Origin: Neobacillus sp. PS2-9
Lineage (GTDB): Bacteria; Bacillota; Bacilli; Bacillales; Cytobacillaceae
Direction of reading: 5' to 3'
Assembly: GCF_030915525.1 (NCBI RefSeq)
Contig: NZ_CP133269.1
Span: 1,761,001-1,825,000, forward strand
Length of the DNA: 64,000 bases
The notes beneath the pieces are model-generated. The model saw only the letters and a program-made list of their open reading frames with translations. It did no database searches and was not told where the DNA came from. Both the position numbers and the translations under genes were made by a program. This document shows positions 16,544 to 26,092 of this stretch, piece by piece. How positions within the stretch are numbered: position 1 is the first letter of the stretch; every line of letters begins with the position of its first letter.

Positions 16544-17703
16544 ACCTCTACTATGTAGATTTACATATTCATATCGGCCGAACATGGACGGGGAAGCCTG
16601 TTAAAATTACAGGTGCTAAATCGCTTACGTTTACGAATATCATTGAACATGCAAGACATGAAAAAGGGCTAAATATGATTGGAATTATTGATAGTCATTC
16701 ACCCGAAGTGATTCTTGAAATGGAAAGTCTTATTCAAAGTGGAGATGTGATTGAACATCCGGAAGGCGGTTTAGTGTTTGGGGATTTAACCGTTATTCCT
16801 GGTTCAGAATTGGAGATTTATGATGAACAATGTAAAGGCCCCATTCACTTGCTTTGTTATTTTCCAAACCTTACTGTCATGAGGGAGTTCTCTTCATGGC
16901 TCTCTGGACACTTGAAAAATATTCAGTTAAGCTCCCAACGAATTTATGTATCAGGTCTTGTTTTGCAAAGGAAGGTAAAAGAGTTAGGTGGAATCTTTAT
17001 TCCTGCTCATGTTTTTACACCATTCAAGAGTCTATATGGTAAAGGAGTAAGGGAGTCATTAACGGAGGTGTTGGATCCCGAGTTGATCGATGGAATCGAA
17101 CTTGGATTAAGCTCAGATACCAGCATGGCGGATCAACTAAAGGAATTACACAATTATACCTTTGTAACAAATTCTGATGCCCATTCGCTCGCCAAAATCG
17201 CACGTGAATATCAAGTAATCGCGATGGAGGAGCCCACATTCCAAGAGCTGCAAAAAGCATTAAAAGGTATTGACGGTCGGGAAATTGTCGCCAACTATGG
17301 GCTAGATCCATTACTTGGAAAATATCATAAAACAGTTTGCGTGGAATGTCTCCATTCTGCCCAAAATGACGAGCAACTTTGTACACATTGTGGGAGTAAC
17401 AAGTTCATCAAAGGAGTTGCTGATCGGATTCTTGAGCTTAAAACTGCAGAAGGAGGTCCAGTGTGGCGGCCTCCGTATGTCCATCAAGTACCGCTTGAAT
17501 TTATTCCCGGTCTCGGGCCCCGCTTACTCGAGAAGCTTGTGAATCATTTTGGGAGTGAAATGGCGATTTTGCATGAAGTTCCTTACGAGTCGCTAAAAGA
17601 GATTGTCACACCAAAAATCGCCGAACTGATTATGAAAGCTAGAGAAGGAAAGATAAACCTTTCTGCTGGCGGAGGCGGAAAATACGGAAAGATTGCAGAT
17701 TAA
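16540..17703 (+). CDS. yqxK: Endonuclease Q family protein YqxK
   Basis: 387-aa protein with a PHP-type metal phosphoesterase domain (YYVDLHIHIGRT at the N-terminus, IIDSHSPE, and TNSDAHS). A zinc ribbon follows (CVECLHSA...CTHCGS, about 267-285), then a helix-hairpin-helix (FIPGLGPRLLEKL). This domain order is that of EndoQ, which nicks DNA next to deaminated bases such as uracil or hypoxanthine. It is translationally coupled to nudF. DNA repair is inferred from the family. Confidence 0.85.
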   Translation: MNLYYVDLHIHIGRTWTGKPVKITGAKSLTFTNIIEHARHEKGLNMIGIIDSHSPEVILEMESLIQSGDVIEHPEGGLVFGDLTVIPGSELEIYDEQCKGPIHLLCYFPNLTVMREFSSWLSGHLKNIQLSSQRIYVSGLVLQRKVKELGGIFIPAHVFTPFKSLYGKGVRESLTEVLDPELIDGIELGLSSDTSMADQLKELHNYTFVTNSDAHSLAKIAREYQVIAMEEPTFQELQKALKGIDGREIVANYGLDPLLGKYHKTVCVECLHSAQNDEQLCTHCGSNKFIKGVADRILELKTAEGGPVWRPPYVHQVPLEFIPGLGPRLLEKLVNHFGSEMAILHEVPYESLKEIVTPKIAELIMKAREGKINLSAGGGGKYGKIAD

Positions 17704-17711
17704 CAAGGTGA

Positions 17712-17740
17712 AACCCGTCAGCTAGAGGAGGCGGGTTTTT
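17712..17740 (+). terminator. Terminator after yqxK
   Basis: AACCCG/CGGGTT hairpin followed by a T-run. Confidence 0.7.
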
Positions 17741-17763
17741 ACATTAAATCTATTAAAATTTGG

Positions 17764-17791
17764 TCATATAAATACTAGACTGGCATAGAAT
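17764..17791 (+). promoter_or_regulatory. Sigma-E-type promoter of spoIIM
   Basis: TCATATA (-35 like), 13-nt spacer, CATAGAAT (7 of 8 to CATACAHT). spoIIM is a known sigma-E gene in B. subtilis. Confidence 0.65.
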
Positions 17792-17827
17792 GTATTAATC
17801 GATTCAAGTATAGTAGGAGGAACGCAG

Positions 17828-18475
17828 ATGAAAAAACGATTGTACCAGTCCGATGCCGCTAGTTATTTCCGTGAGCACTCCTCAATTTTTTTATTTATTG
17901 TTATTTTGTTTCTAATGGGAGTTATCTTTGGAGCAATTGTCGTAAATAGCATGAGTATTACACAAAAGGAAGATTTATTCTATTATTTATCACAATTTTT
18001 TGGACAAGTCTCTGATGGAAAAGTATCAGAAGACAATGATTTATTTTTACAAAGCTTCTTTCATAACAGTAAGTTTATAGGGCTTATGTGGATATTAGGA
18101 ATCTCAATTATTGGTTTACCGGTCATTCTCATTCTCTTATTTATTAAGGGGATGGTTGTTGGGTTTACGGTTGGTTTTCTAGTTAGTCAAATGGGGTGGA
18201 ATGGGTTTATGTTAGCCTTTGTTTCTATCTTGCCGCAGAATTTGATTATCATTCCAGTGTTTATCATGATGGCCGCTTTATCAGTGATTTTCTCACTTAG
18301 AATGATAAAAAAACAATTTATGAAAAAATATGCCCAGCCTATTATGCCGTTTTTTAAAAGATACATTATTGCTTTGATTGCAGCGGTCATCTTTATTTCT
18401 GCTGCTTCAGGAATTGAAGCTTTTTTATCTCCCTGGCTAATGAAAACTGTGGTTAGTTCGGGAATTTTAAAATAA
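17828..18475 (+). CDS. spoIIM: Stage II sporulation protein M
   Basis: Membrane component of the SpoIID-SpoIIM-SpoIIP engulfment complex, acting in the mother cell to anchor the peptidoglycan-degrading partners at the septum. 215 aa with five hydrophobic segments (about 18-40, 77-100, 105-125, 130-155, 180-205). Conserved GIVNSMSITQ-like loop after the first segment (FGAIVVNSMS). GTAGGAGG precedes the ATG. The gene lies between yqxK and fur, the B. subtilis order. Confidence 0.93.
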   Translation: MKKRLYQSDAASYFREHSSIFLFIVILFLMGVIFGAIVVNSMSITQKEDLFYYLSQFFGQVSDGKVSEDNDLFLQSFFHNSKFIGLMWILGISIIGLPVILILLFIKGMVVGFTVGFLVSQMGWNGFMLAFVSILPQNLIIIPVFIMMAALSVIFSLRMIKKQFMKKYAQPIMPFFKRYIIALIAAVIFISAASGIEAFLSPWLMKTVVSSGILK

Positions 18476-18483
18476 TAACTAAT

Positions 18484-18555
18484 TAATAATTATTATAAAC
18501 TGTTGTTTATAATAATTTTATTTTGACTCTCTTTTCTCATCTGTTATAATGAGAA
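18484..18555 (+). promoter_or_regulatory. fur promoter with a PerR-like box and a palindrome over the -10
   Basis: TAATAATTATTATAA (18484-18498) matches the PerR box TTATAATTATTATAA at 14 of 15 positions. Downstream are TTGACT (18523-18528), a 16-nt spacer and TATAAT (18545-18550). TTCTCAT (18534-18540) and ATGAGAA (18549-18555) form an inverted repeat spanning the -10. B. subtilis fur is controlled by PerR, which supports the first site. A 13-bp AT-rich inverted repeat (18488-18517) overlaps and may also end spoIIM transcripts. Confidence 0.6.
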
Positions 18556-18583
18556 TTAACAGTGGCGAGGGAGGGCATTCAGG

Positions 18584-19045
18584 ATGGAAACTAGAATTGA
18601 GAGAATAAAGAAACAGTTGCATTCAGCGAGTTATAAATTAACACCTCAGCGTGAGTCAACCGTTCGAGTTTTGCTAGAAAATGAAGAGGATCATTTAAGT
18701 GCAGAAGATGTGTACCTCCTCGTAAAAGAAAAATCGCCTGAAATTGGTTTAGCAACTGTTTACCGAACACTCGAATTGCTAACAGAACTAAAAATTGTTG
18801 ATAAAATTAACTTTGGTGACGGTGTTTCCCGCTATGATCTTCGTCAGGAAGGTGCGGCACATTTTCACCATCATCTTGTTTGTATTGAATGTGGAGCTGT
18901 TGATGAAATTCAGGAAGATTTATTAGAAGATGTGGAAGAGGTTGTAGAACGCAGATGGAATTTTAAAATTAAAGACCATCGACTGACCTTCCATGGAATC
19001 TGTTACCGTTGCCAAGATAAAGAAAAAGAAGAAAAAACTGAATAA
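18584..19045 (+). CDS. fur: Ferric uptake regulator Fur
   Basis: Fe(II)-responsive repressor of iron uptake genes. The winged-helix N-terminal domain ends with IGLATVYRTLELL, the recognition helix. The dimer domain carries HFHHHLVCIECGAVDE and a second Cys pair CYRCQ, the C-x2-C structural zinc site. Length 153 aa. GGGAGGG precedes the ATG. Place after spoIIM is the same as B. subtilis fur (yqkL). PerR and Zur paralogs are alternatives, but synteny favours Fur. Confidence 0.93.
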   Translation: METRIERIKKQLHSASYKLTPQRESTVRVLLENEEDHLSAEDVYLLVKEKSPEIGLATVYRTLELLTELKIVDKINFGDGVSRYDLRQEGAAHFHHHLVCIECGAVDEIQEDLLEDVEEVVERRWNFKIKDHRLTFHGICYRCQDKEKEEKTE

Positions 19046-19048
19046 CAT

Positions 19049-19087
19049 AAAAAAGTCCTTTTTTACTGAAAGGGACTTTTTCTTTTT
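19049..19087 (+). terminator. Terminator after fur
   Basis: AAAAGTCCTTT/AAAGGGACTTTT stem followed by TTCTTTTT; the next base begins repeat B copy 1. Confidence 0.8.
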
Positions 19088-19269
19088 GGCTGTGTTAAAG
19101 AACATTGCTGATTTTTACACTCTGTTGATTGGAGCGGAAGGCGCGAAGACTCCTGTGGGAGTACGGTTCAGGGGAGACCCCGCAGGCGTGAGCGCCGAGG
19201 AGGCTCGCCGAAACGCCCACGAACCGCTCGCGCCTGGAGCGGAAATCAACAGGAAAGTTTAACATTGCC
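19088..19269 (+). repeat. Palindromic repeat family B, copy 1
   Basis: About 182 bp. Outer arm GGCTGTGTTAAA, then TGTTGATTGGAGCGGAAGGCGC on the left, GCGCCTGGAGCGGAAATCAACA on the right (given here only as arms), ending GTTTAACATTGCC. Internal hairpins are ACTCC-tgt-GGGAGT, GGGG-aga-CCCC, GGCGT-ga-GCGCC and CGAG-gagg-CTCG. Subtype with ACCGCTCGCGCC in the right arm. Short frames through it read LLIGAEGAKTPVG and are not real genes. The rest of the 341-bp fur-yqzK gap is a promoter-like AT-rich stretch. Confidence 0.92.
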
Positions 19270-19386
19270 TTCTTTTAATAGAAGACTAAAAAGAGGAAAT
19301 AATTCCCCCTATTAATAGAGACTAGGTATAAAACTTGTACATTCTGGCATAGCTTTTACTAGTAATCATTAATTGGGGGAAGATAG

Positions 19387-19611
19387 ATGTCTTTTATTAA
19401 AGTAGCACTACAAACAATAAAGGTTTTTATCCTTTTCACTGGGTGCACGATTCTCTTTTATTATGGTATCATGTGGGTATCTGAAGAATATCAAAATTAT
19501 CATCGCTATGATGAACCGGAAGGATCTGCACTGAAAGTGTCCAATGCAGTAGAAGAAGAAAGTTCTTCCTTGTTAGATCGGCTGATGTTGTTTTATTTAA
19601 ATGGGGAGTAA
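19387..19611 (+). CDS. yqzK: YqzK, DUF4227 family membrane protein
   Basis: 74-aa protein with one membrane segment (about 11-30, [19 protein letters not shown]) and an acidic C-terminal tail. It matches B. subtilis YqzK in position between fur and xerD. GGGGGAAG precedes the ATG. Function unknown. Confidence 0.8.
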   Translation: MSFIKVALQTIKVFILFTGCTILFYYGIMWVSEEYQNYHRYDEPEGSALKVSNAVEEESSSLLDRLMLFYLNGE

Positions 19612-19615
19612 TGTG

Positions 19616-20509
19616 ATGGAAGATCAATTAAAGGACTTTATGCATTTTTTAATAGTGGAAAAAGGGCTGGCTAAGAATACGATTGTGTCTTATGAGCGGG
19701 ATTTAAAAAGCTATCTTCATTATTTAAAAAATGTTGAATCCATCCTATCATTAAATGATGTGCAACGAATTCATATTGTACATTTTTTAGGATTTTTAAA
19801 GGAACAAGGGAAGTCCTCTAAGACTTTGGCAAGGCATATCGCCTCGGTTCGAGCCTTTCATCAATTTTTATTACGTGATAAGGCAACAGATCAGGATCCA
19901 TCTGTTTTAATCGAAACACCCAGGTTAGAGAAATCTTTGCCAAAGGTATTGAGTTTGCAGGAAGTAGAAGTTCTTTTAGAAACACCGAAGCAGAAAGACC
20001 ACTATGGAATCAGGGACAAAGCGATGCTTGAGCTTTTATACGCAACAGGGATACGTGTTAGTGAGTTAATTAGTTTAGATATTGAAAATGTCCACTTAAC
20101 CATGGGATTTGTCCGTTGTATTGGTAAAGGAAATAAGGAACGTATCATACCTATAGGGCGTACAGCTTCTGATTCCATTAAGCTATATTTAGATACGGGG
20201 AGACCACAGTTTGTTTCAAAAAAACACCGGGAGCAGGCTTTGTTTTTAAATCATCAGGGAAAGCGGTTAACGAGACAAGGTTTTTGGAAAATATTAAAAA
20301 AGTTAACAAAAGAGGCTGGCATAGAAAAGGAACTGACTCCGCACACACTCAGACATTCTTTTGCTACCCATCTCTTGGAAAATGGGGCAGATTTAAGAGC
20401 AGTCCAAGAAATGTTGGGGCATGCAGATATTTCCACGACCCAAATTTATACCCATGTAACAAAAACAAGACTGAAGGATGTATATAGTAAATTTCATCCT
20501 AGGGCTTAA
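19616..20509 (+). CDS. xerD: Site-specific tyrosine recombinase XerD (RipX)
   Basis: Resolves chromosome dimers at dif together with XerC/CodV. The SAM-like N-terminal core-binding domain is followed by the catalytic domain with Arg147 (ATGIRVSEL), His243-x-x-Arg246 (HTLRHSF), His269 (LGHADIST) and nucleophile Tyr278 (QIYTHV). Length 297 aa fits XerD. ATG 19616 is preferred, since GGGGAG is 7 nt upstream. It lies 4 bp after yqzK. Confidence 0.94.
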   Translation: MEDQLKDFMHFLIVEKGLAKNTIVSYERDLKSYLHYLKNVESILSLNDVQRIHIVHFLGFLKEQGKSSKTLARHIASVRAFHQFLLRDKATDQDPSVLIETPRLEKSLPKVLSLQEVEVLLETPKQKDHYGIRDKAMLELLYATGIRVSELISLDIENVHLTMGFVRCIGKGNKERIIPIGRTASDSIKLYLDTGRPQFVSKKHREQALFLNHQGKRLTRQGFWKILKKLTKEAGIEKELTPHTLRHSFATHLLENGADLRAVQEMLGHADISTTQIYTHVTKTRLKDVYSKFHPRA

Positions 20510-20541
20510 GAGATTAATAGTATGTAAGTCACAAAAGTGTC

Positions 20542-20573
20542 AAAAAGCTACCGAAATTTTCGGTAGCTTTTTC
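20542..20573 (+). terminator. Terminator after xerD
   Basis: AAAAGCTACCGAAA/TTTCGGTAGCTTTT stem, then TTC; a long symmetric hairpin. Confidence 0.85.
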
Positions 20574-20606
20574 TTGTAATTTCCTAAACATCTAGTAAAA
20601 TAGAGA

Positions 20607-20622
20607 TGTCAGACTTCTGACA
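20607..20622. promoter_or_regulatory. Operator-like 16-bp palindrome upstream of deoB
   Basis: TGTCAGACTTCTGACA is a perfect inverted repeat of 7-bp arms around CT, about 105 bp before the deoB start. A repressor of the nucleoside operon is a reasonable guess; the protein is not in this window. Confidence 0.5.
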
Positions 20623-20689
20623 AATAGAATATTATTAGGTTTCATAATCCTAATTTAAAGAGGGAAACATAGTATTGTGATTTTACTAT

Positions 20690-20705
20690 TTGCAAACGGT
20701 TTCTA
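20690..20705 (+). promoter_or_regulatory. cre site (CcpA) upstream of deoB
   Basis: TTGCAAACGGTTTCTA matches the cre consensus WTGNAANCGNWWNCAW with one mismatch. It ends 23 bp before the deoB ATG, a position suited to catabolite repression; B. subtilis drm-pupG is also under CcpA. Confidence 0.65.
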
Positions 20706-20728
20706 TAGATAAAAGGAGGAAGAATCAT

Positions 20729-21913
20729 ATGGCTGCAAATACATATAAACGAATTTTTATTGTTGTTATGGATTCAGTAGGTATTGGTGAAGCACCCGAT
20801 GCTGAACGCTTTGGAGATAAAGGCTCAGATACGCTGGGACATATTGCTGAGAGAATGAATGGACTGGACATGCCCTACATGGGTAGGTTAGGTTTAAGTA
20901 ATATCCGTAAACTGAAAGGTATAGAGAAAGCTGAAAAGCCATTAGCATTCTACACTAAAATGATGGAAGCTTCTAATGGAAAAGATACCATGACTGGACA
21001 CTGGGAAATCATGGGGTTAAATATTCAAACACCTTTCCGTGTGTTCCCTGAAGGATTTCCGGATGAACTTGTTTCCGAATTGGAAAAACGCACGGGTAGA
21101 AAAATTATCGGGAATAAACCGGCAAGTGGAACAGAAATTCTAGATGAACTCGGTGAAGAACATATGAAAACAGGCGCTTTAATCGTCTATACTTCTGCCG
21201 ATTCAGTACTACAAATTGCGGCTCATGAGGATATTATTCCAATTGAAGAACAATATAAAATTTGTAAAATCGCTCGTGAATTGACACTTGATGAGAAATA
21301 TATGGTTGGTCGTGTCATTGCCCGTCCGTTCTTAGGGGAACCAGGAAACTTTAAACGTACAGCAAACCGTCATGATTATGCTTTAAAACCATTTGACCGG
21401 ACTGTAATGAGTGAATTGAAAGATGCGGGTCTAGATGTTATTGCAATCGGAAAAATTTCCGACATTTATGACGGAGAAGGAGTGACAAAGTCACTTAGAA
21501 CGGTCTCTAATATGGACGGTATGGATAAGCTGGTTGAAACCCTTGATATGGACTTTACAGGTATCAGCTTTTTAAACCTTGTAGACTTTGATGCATTATA
21601 TGGTCACCGCCGTGATCCTGAGGGCTATGGAAAAGCATTGGAGGAATATGATGCACGTTTGCCTGAAGTTTTTGCAAAAATGAAAGAAGACGATTTACTT
21701 ATGATAACAGCCGACCATGGAAATGATCCTGTTGCCCCAGGTACAGACCATACGCGTGAATATGTTCCACTTCTTGTCTATTCAAAGAATATGACTGAGG
21801 GGAAAGAAATTCCATTGAGAGAAACCTTTGCTGATCTGGGAGCAACTGTTGCTGAAAACTTCAGTGTAAAGATGCCTAAGTATGGAAAAAGCTTTTTAAA
21901 TGAATTGAAATAA
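20729..21913 (+). CDS. deoB: Phosphopentomutase DeoB (Drm)
   Basis: Interconverts (deoxy)ribose 1-phosphate and 5-phosphate so that nucleoside sugars enter central metabolism. Alkaline-phosphatase superfamily metal sites are visible: [12 protein letters not shown] near the N-terminus, the phospho-acceptor Thr in KDTMTGHWE, and ITADHGNDP with a late DHTREYVP. Length 394 aa equals B. subtilis Drm. AAAGGAGG precedes ATG 20729. First gene of deoB-punA-pdp. Confidence 0.95.
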   Translation: MAANTYKRIFIVVMDSVGIGEAPDAERFGDKGSDTLGHIAERMNGLDMPYMGRLGLSNIRKLKGIEKAEKPLAFYTKMMEASNGKDTMTGHWEIMGLNIQTPFRVFPEGFPDELVSELEKRTGRKIIGNKPASGTEILDELGEEHMKTGALIVYTSADSVLQIAAHEDIIPIEEQYKICKIARELTLDEKYMVGRVIARPFLGEPGNFKRTANRHDYALKPFDRTVMSELKDAGLDVIAIGKISDIYDGEGVTKSLRTVSNMDGMDKLVETLDMDFTGISFLNLVDFDALYGHRRDPEGYGKALEEYDARLPEVFAKMKEDDLLMITADHGNDPVAPGTDHTREYVPLLVYSKNMTEGKEIPLRETFADLGATVAENFSVKMPKYGKSFLNELK

Positions 21914-21965
21914 TGGGTTGTATAAAAAAATGGCTATATTGAATAGCTTAAAAAGGAGTAAGAGG

Positions 21966-22787
21966 ATGAACTTCGAAACAATCAATAATGCGGCTTCTTT
22001 TTTGAAGGGAAAATATGCAAATACACCGAAAATTGGATTAATCCTAGGTTCTGGTCTTGGTGTATTAGCAGATGAAATTGAGAACCCAGTTAAAATTCCT
22101 TACAATGAAATACCCGATTTTCCAATTTCTACAGTTGAAGGACATGCTGGACAACTTGTATTTGGTTTATTAAGTGGAGTAGAAGTTGTAGCTATGCAGG
22201 GCCGTTTCCATTTCTATGAAGGATATAGTATGGATAAAGTGACATTCCCTGTTCGCGTAATGAAAGAATTAGGCGTTGAAATGCTAATTGTGACAAATGC
22301 AGCAGGTGGTGTAAATGAAAGTTTCTCTGCAGGAGATTTAATGATTATTACTGATCACATTAATAATATGGGGACAAACCCATTAATTGGACCAAATGAT
22401 TCAAAGCTTGGTGTACGATTCCCAGATATGTCGGAAGCTTATTCAAAAGAATTGCGTGCTGCAGCGAAAGAAATCGCTAGCCGTTTAAATATTAAGGTTC
22501 AAGAAGGGGTTTATCTTGGAAATCCAGGACCTGTTTATGAAACACCTGCAGAAATTCGTATGGCACGAGTAATGGGCGGAGATGCAGTCGGAATGTCCAC
22601 AGTTCCTGAGGTAATCGTAGCGCGTCATAGCGGGATGAAGGTTCTTGGTATTTCATGTATATCTAATATGGCTGCAGGAATTCTTGATCAGCCGCTAACA
22701 CATGATGAAGTAATTGAAACAACAGAAAGAGTGAAAGCTGATTTCCTACGCTATTTAAAAGAAATAGTAAAAAGTATGGCTAAATAA
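21966..22787 (+). CDS. punA: Purine nucleoside phosphorylase PunA (PupG)
   Basis: Phosphorolysis of guanosine/inosine-type nucleosides to base and (deoxy)ribose 1-phosphate. Trimeric PNP family: GLILGSGLG phosphate loop (N-terminal), [21 protein letters not shown], the VTNAAGG base-site strand, and [13 protein letters not shown]. 273 aa. AAAAAGGAG precedes ATG 21966. It provides the substrate for deoB. Confidence 0.94.
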   Translation: MNFETINNAASFLKGKYANTPKIGLILGSGLGVLADEIENPVKIPYNEIPDFPISTVEGHAGQLVFGLLSGVEVVAMQGRFHFYEGYSMDKVTFPVRVMKELGVEMLIVTNAAGGVNESFSAGDLMIITDHINNMGTNPLIGPNDSKLGVRFPDMSEAYSKELRAAAKEIASRLNIKVQEGVYLGNPGPVYETPAEIRMARVMGGDAVGMSTVPEVIVARHSGMKVLGISCISNMAAGILDQPLTHDEVIETTERVKADFLRYLKEIVKSMAK

Positions 22788-22818
22788 AAATTGATACTAT
22801 AAAGAAGTGGTGATAAAC

Positions 22819-24123
22819 ATGAGAATGGTTGACTTAATAGAGAAGAAAAGAGACGGTCAGGAATTATCAACAGAGGAAATTAAGTTTATTATTAACGGAT
22901 ATACAGACGGTTCAATTCCTGATTATCAAGTAAGTGCTTTAACGATGGCTATTTACTTTAAAGGAATGACTGAAAAAGAAAGAGCCGATTTAACAATGGC
23001 AATGGTTGAGTCAGGTGATCAGATTGACTTGTCACAAATTGAGGGAATTAAAGTTGATAAACATTCCACGGGAGGCGTGGGTGATACAACTACTCTAGTT
23101 CTTGGACCACTTGTTGCTGCACTAGGTGTACCAGTTGCTAAAATGTCTGGTCGTGGATTGGGTCACACGGGTGGAACAATTGATAAATTAGAAGCAGTTG
23201 AAGGCTTCCATGTAGAAATTGAAAATCAAGAATTTATTGATCTTGTAAATGAAAACAAGATTGCGGTTATTGGCCAAAGTGGTAACTTAACACCTGCAGA
23301 TAAAAAGTTATATGCCCTTAGAGATGTAACGGCAACTGTTGATAGCATTCCGCTTATTGCAAGTTCAATTATGAGTAAAAAAATTGCTGCTGGTGCGGAT
23401 GCGATTGTACTTGATGTTAAAACAGGTGCCGGTGCGTTTATGAAAACACTTGATGATTCAAGAGAATTAGCTAAAGCAATGGTCCGCATTGGAAACAATG
23501 TTGGAAGAAGAACAATGGCAGTAATTTCTGACATGAGTCAGCCGCTTGGATATGCAATCGGGAATGCTTTAGAAGTAAAAGAAGCAATTGATACTTTAAA
23601 AGGGGAAGGGCCAGAAGACTTAACAGAGCTTTGCCTAACACTTGGCAGTCATATGGTTTATTTAGCTGAAAAGGCAAGTTCATTAGAAGAGGCACGTACC
23701 CTTCTAGAGAACGTCATCAAGGATGGTTCTGCTCTTGATAAATTAAAAGTGTTCTTAAGTTCACAAGGTGGAGATGCTTCCATTGTTGATGACCCATCTA
23801 AGATGCCACAGGCTAAGTATGTTATTGAATTAGAAGCAAAAGAAGATGGGTATGTTTCAGAGATTGTTGCCGATGAGGTTGGAACGGCTGCAATGTTACT
23901 TGGAGCAGGAAGAGCAACGAAGGAATCTGTTATCGACCTTGCTGTTGGACTTGTTTTACGAAAGAAAATTGGGGATCAAGTGAAAAAAGGTGAATCGTTG
24001 GTAACTATCTACAGTAATTTTGAAGATGTAAACGAAGTAAAAGAAAAACTTTATGAGAACATCAAAGTTTCATCTTCAAAGGTAGAAGCACCAATTCTAG
24101 TACATGAAGAAATCACTCAATAA
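22819..24123 (+). CDS. pdp: Pyrimidine-nucleoside phosphorylase Pdp
   Basis: Phosphorolysis of thymidine, deoxyuridine and uridine. Thymidine phosphorylase family marker [18 protein letters not shown] is complete, and the phosphate-site [13 protein letters not shown] is present. Length 434 aa. ATG 22819 matches the MRMVD start of homologues. In B. subtilis pdp sits with dra-nupC elsewhere; here it joins deoB-punA, so purine and pyrimidine salvage share one operon. Confidence 0.95.
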   Translation: MRMVDLIEKKRDGQELSTEEIKFIINGYTDGSIPDYQVSALTMAIYFKGMTEKERADLTMAMVESGDQIDLSQIEGIKVDKHSTGGVGDTTTLVLGPLVAALGVPVAKMSGRGLGHTGGTIDKLEAVEGFHVEIENQEFIDLVNENKIAVIGQSGNLTPADKKLYALRDVTATVDSIPLIASSIMSKKIAAGADAIVLDVKTGAGAFMKTLDDSRELAKAMVRIGNNVGRRTMAVISDMSQPLGYAIGNALEVKEAIDTLKGEGPEDLTELCLTLGSHMVYLAEKASSLEEARTLLENVIKDGSALDKLKVFLSSQGGDASIVDDPSKMPQAKYVIELEAKEDGYVSEIVADEVGTAAMLLGAGRATKESVIDLAVGLVLRKKIGDQVKKGESLVTIYSNFEDVNEVKEKLYENIKVSSSKVEAPILVHEEITQ

Positions 24124-24139
24124 TTGATTAATATAAATA

Positions 24140-24323
24140 GGCTGTTATAAAGAACAATGTTGATTTTTATAACCTGTTGATTGGAGCGGAAGGTGAGAAG
24201 ACTCCTGTGGGAGTACGGTTCAGGGGAGACCCCGCAGGCGCAAGCGCCGAGGAGGCTCGCCGAAACGCCCACGGAAAGCGAAGCACCTGGAGCGGAAATC
24301 AACAGACATGTTTAACAGTAAGC
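24140..24323 (+). repeat. Palindromic repeat family B, copy 2
   Basis: Diverged copy: GGCTGTTATAAAG start. The arm pair reads AGGTG at left and CACCT at right, where other copies read AGGCG/CGCCT or AGGCAC/GTGCCT. Internal GGCGC-aa-GCGCC kept. Right arm subtype GGAAAGCGAAGC. It directly follows pdp; the terminator comes after it. It accounts for most of the 315-bp gap before dacF. Confidence 0.9.
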
Positions 24324-24362
24324 AAAGGCTGACTCATTTGAGTCAGCCTTTATTTTTTTATT
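24324..24362 (+). terminator. Terminator of the deoB-punA-pdp operon
   Basis: AAAGGCTGACTCA/TGAGTCAGCCTTT, 13-bp perfect stem with a 2-nt loop core, followed by ATTTTTTTATT. Confidence 0.85.
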
Positions 24363-24380
24363 CAAGTAGAGCCAAAAATT

Positions 24381-24408
24381 GTATAAAGTAATTTATTTTG
24401 GAAAAAAT
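24381..24408 (+). promoter_or_regulatory. Sigma-F-type promoter of dacF
   Basis: GTATA (24381-24385), 14-nt spacer, GGAAAAAAT (24400-24408), which fits GGnrAnAnT at every fixed position. dacF-spoIIA read-through from a sigma-F promoter is known in B. subtilis. Confidence 0.65.
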
Positions 24409-24438
24409 GGAGGCTATAAAGAATGGAGGGTTATGCGA

Positions 24439-25611
24439 ATGAAACGATTTGTCTCTTTGTTAGTGACATCTTTATTACTTACGAGTTTGTGGGGGCCATC
24501 TGCTTTTGCTGCTGAAGAAAAGAAAAGTGCTGATATTGTCAGTAATGTTAAATCTGCTATATTAATTGAACGAGATACAGGTGCGGTCCTATATGAGAAA
24601 AATAGTAAGGATGAACTGCCACCTGCAAGTATGACTAAAGTTATGACTATGCTCTTAATTATGGAGGCAATTGATAAGGGCAAACTGACATGGAATGAAA
24701 AAATTCGTGCAAGCGAATACGCCGCTTCAATGGGAGGTTCGCAGATTTTCCTAGAACCTGGCGAAGAAATGACCACTAAGGAAATGTTAAGAGGTATAGC
24801 AATCGGGTCAGGTAATGATGCATCGGTTGCTATGGCTGAGAGGATCGCAGGTTCTGAAGAAGCATTTGTCGATATGATGAATGATAAGGCAAAAGAACTT
24901 GGATTAAAGCATACTTTCTTTAAAAATACAACGGGGCTTCCTGTGAGTGGACATTACAGTACAGCTGCTGATATGGCAATCATGGCAAAGGAATTGCTGA
25001 AATATGAAGATATAACCAAGTTTACAGGAATGTATGAAGCATATTTACGTGAGAACACGGATAAGAAATTTTGGCTTGTGAATACAAATAAATTAGTTCG
25101 TTTTTACCCAGGTGTAGATGGCTTAAAGACAGGATTTACGGCTGAAGCAAAGTATTGTTTAACCGCAACCGCACAAAAGGATGGTATGCGTGTAATTGCT
25201 GTTGTTTTTGGTGCTCCTACATCAAAGGAAAGAAATGCACAGGTAACTAAAATGCTAGATTATGCCTTTAGTCAATATAAAACACATCCAATGTTTAAAC
25301 GTAATCAAATTATTGGTGAAGCAAAAATAAGTAAAGGGAAAGACAAGACGGTTGAAGCAGTTACTAGTGAACCACTTTCCTTACTGACAAAAAAAGGTGA
25401 AAAGACTGAAAATGTCAAACAAACAGTTGTGATGGCAAAAAATCTTAAAGCTCCAATTGCCAAAGGGGATCAAGTAGGTACTATCAAATTGATGAAAGAT
25501 GGAAAGGTTATTCTTGAAAGTCCTATAGTGGCAAAGAAGGCTGTTAAGGAAGCCGGATGGTGGACACTTTATAAACGTTCCTTTGGAATGTTCACTAAAG
25601 CGGGTAAATAG
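24439..25611 (+). CDS. dacF: D-alanyl-D-alanine carboxypeptidase DacF
   Basis: Low-molecular-weight penicillin-binding protein that trims stem peptides of forespore peptidoglycan. Signal peptide 1-25 (ending SAFAAEEKK). The serine peptidase S11 motifs are S64-M-T-K67, S124-G-N126 and K230-T-G. A C-terminal beta domain and an amphipathic anchoring helix (WWTLYKRSFGMF) end the protein. ATG 24439 is preferred, with GGAGG upstream; several earlier in-frame starts lack spacing. It precedes spoIIAA-AB-sigF. Confidence 0.93.
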   Translation: MKRFVSLLVTSLLLTSLWGPSAFAAEEKKSADIVSNVKSAILIERDTGAVLYEKNSKDELPPASMTKVMTMLLIMEAIDKGKLTWNEKIRASEYAASMGGSQIFLEPGEEMTTKEMLRGIAIGSGNDASVAMAERIAGSEEAFVDMMNDKAKELGLKHTFFKNTTGLPVSGHYSTAADMAIMAKELLKYEDITKFTGMYEAYLRENTDKKFWLVNTNKLVRFYPGVDGLKTGFTAEAKYCLTATAQKDGMRVIAVVFGAPTSKERNAQVTKMLDYAFSQYKTHPMFKRNQIIGEAKISKGKDKTVEAVTSEPLSLLTKKGEKTENVKQTVVMAKNLKAPIAKGDQVGTIKLMKDGKVILESPIVAKKAVKEAGWWTLYKRSFGMFTKAGK

Positions 25612-25618
25612 AACCTGC

Positions 25619-25708
25619 TGTCGAAACAACCTATTATATAACTACTTTTAGCGAAATACGACTAGTTTTGTAATTGAAGAAGGATATTACCTTCAAAAAA
25701 GCGAATTG
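25619..25708 (+). promoter_or_regulatory. spoIIA control region: 0A box and sigma-H promoter
   Basis: A perfect 0A box TGTCGAA is at 25619-25625. The sigma-H promoter is GAAGGATAT (25679-25687), 12-nt spacer, AGCGAATTG (25700-25708); it matches RnAGGAwww fully and RnnGAATww at 8 of 9. This is the B. subtilis arrangement in which Spo0A~P activates sigma-H-driven spoIIA. Confidence 0.75.
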
Positions 25709-25741
25709 ACTCACTATACCAGATGAAGGAGGACGGGGATA

Positions 25742-26092
25742 GTGAGTCTTAACATTAATATGGAAACAAAACATGACGTATTATGCATTCGCTTAAGTGG
25801 TGAGCTCGATCACCATACAGCAGATGACTTACGCGAACAAGCGACAGTGGTTATTGAAAAGAATGAAATTCGTCATATTGTCTTAAATTTAGAACACCTC
25901 TCTTTTATGGATAGCTCTGGATTAGGGGTTATTCTAGGAAGATACAAACAAATTAAACAGGTGCACGGTGAAATGGTCGTTTGTGCAATTTCCCCTGCAA
26001 TACAAAGATTATTCGATATGTCTGGTTTATTTAAAATTATCAAAATGGAACCGACTGAGGAATTTGCATTGCAAAGATTGGGGGTGGCCTGA
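25742..26092 (+). CDS. spoIIAA: Anti-sigma-F factor antagonist SpoIIAA
   Basis: STAS-domain protein that, when unphosphorylated, frees sigma-F by binding SpoIIAB. The phosphorylation site is in FMDSSGLG (Ser58/Ser59 region). 116 aa. GTG start with GGAGG 9 nt upstream. First gene of the tricistronic spoIIA operon; 1-bp spacing to spoIIAB. Confidence 0.96.
   Translation: MSLNINMETKHDVLCIRLSGELDHHTADDLREQATVVIEKNEIRHIVLNLEHLSFMDSSGLGVILGRYKQIKQVHGEMVVCAISPAIQRLFDMSGLFKIIKMEPTEEFALQRLGVA

Noticed and set aside
18993..19262. Reading frame across repeat B copy 1 (and similar frames at 32076-32270, 51679-52059, 57083-57340)
   Set aside because: All read the same LLIGAEGAKTPVG peptide only because they cross the same palindromic repeat; the frames join different flanks, lack ribosome sites and the repeat evolves to keep pairing, not codons.
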